Shown piece by piece: positions 41,457-41,457 of a stretch of 41,457 nt of DNA. The position numbers and the translations under genes are program-made. The notes beneath the pieces are model-generated. The model searched no databases. It was not told the DNA's origin and worked only from the letters and a program-made list of their open reading frames with translations. The stretch's first letter is position 1, and each line of letters opens with the position of its first letter. This DNA comes from an uncultured Erysipelotrichaceae bacterium (lineage in GTDB: Bacteria; Bacillota_I; Bacilli_A; Erysipelotrichales; Erysipelotrichaceae), in the NCBI GenBank assembly GCA_949296305.1, contig CASFOT010000051.1, positions 1 to 41,457 on the forward strand, given 5' to 3'.

Positions 41457-41457
41457 A

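Overview
The window looks like chromosomal DNA from a low-to-moderate GC, Gram-positive gut-type anaerobe, most likely an Erysipelotrichia-like Firmicute. The grounds are strong Shine-Dalgarno sites, short ATGA or TAATG gene overlaps, lipobox proteins, U-tract hairpin terminators, a mannose-family PTS, a cre-like site, an AGCS symporter and a membrane pyrophosphatase. The lineage is inferred from protein style only. I see no rRNA, tRNA, CRISPR array, insertion sequence or prophage.

1-5068 (minus): a sugar-uptake operon read leftward as EIIC, EIID, EIIB, a SIS-domain sugar-phosphate isomerase/deglycase and a HAD phosphatase cut by the window edge. It is preceded by a GntR/HutC repressor and a stand-alone UTRA sensor domain. 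A consensus promoter with a perfect palindrome at the transcription start makes this a complete-looking regulated unit. 5424-8573 (plus): a 61-residue orphan, then a His-rich COG0523 GTPase, a second degenerate G3E GTPase fused to a DUF1980-type C-terminal domain, and a PfkB kinase. 8707-12427: a K+-dependent membrane pyrophosphatase, two small leftward genes, and a DJ-1/PfpI protein.

12735-19204: a DUF2156-GNAT fusion and a TetR regulator (minus), diverging from a MacB/LolD-type ATPase and a giant coiled-coil FtsX permease. 19300-21007 holds the most striking regulated unit. A good promoter is followed within about 8 nt by a preQ1-I-like aptamer, then an intrinsic terminator, then a nucleoside hydrolase and an ECF S component. 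This reads as a queuosine/queuine salvage operon (QueK/QrtT type). 21058-24889: a zinc-ribbon protein, a YjjG-like HAD with an Asp-to-Asn change in its catalytic motif, a MATE exporter, an HD hydrolase and a metallo-beta-lactamase-fold protein in a tightly packed run. 24974-25786: a free-standing PocR sensor domain and a small coiled-coil protein.

26018-31286: malQ with a perfect cre-like site, the CoA genes coaBC-coaX (minus), and the NAD(P)HX repair fusion enzyme (plus). 31347-36837: a DUF885 lipoprotein, an AGCS symporter, a GH25-CW_7-LysM lysozyme without signal peptide, and glycerate kinase. 36885-41388: a 94-residue protein carrying an NrdD-like glycyl-radical motif, a Cys-rich FMN hydroxy-acid oxidase with a degraded pyrophosphatase-like partner, a DUF4358-like lipoprotein, a YihY-type membrane protein and RlmD-type 23S rRNA methyltransferase. 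A consensus promoter for the next gene lies at the right edge.
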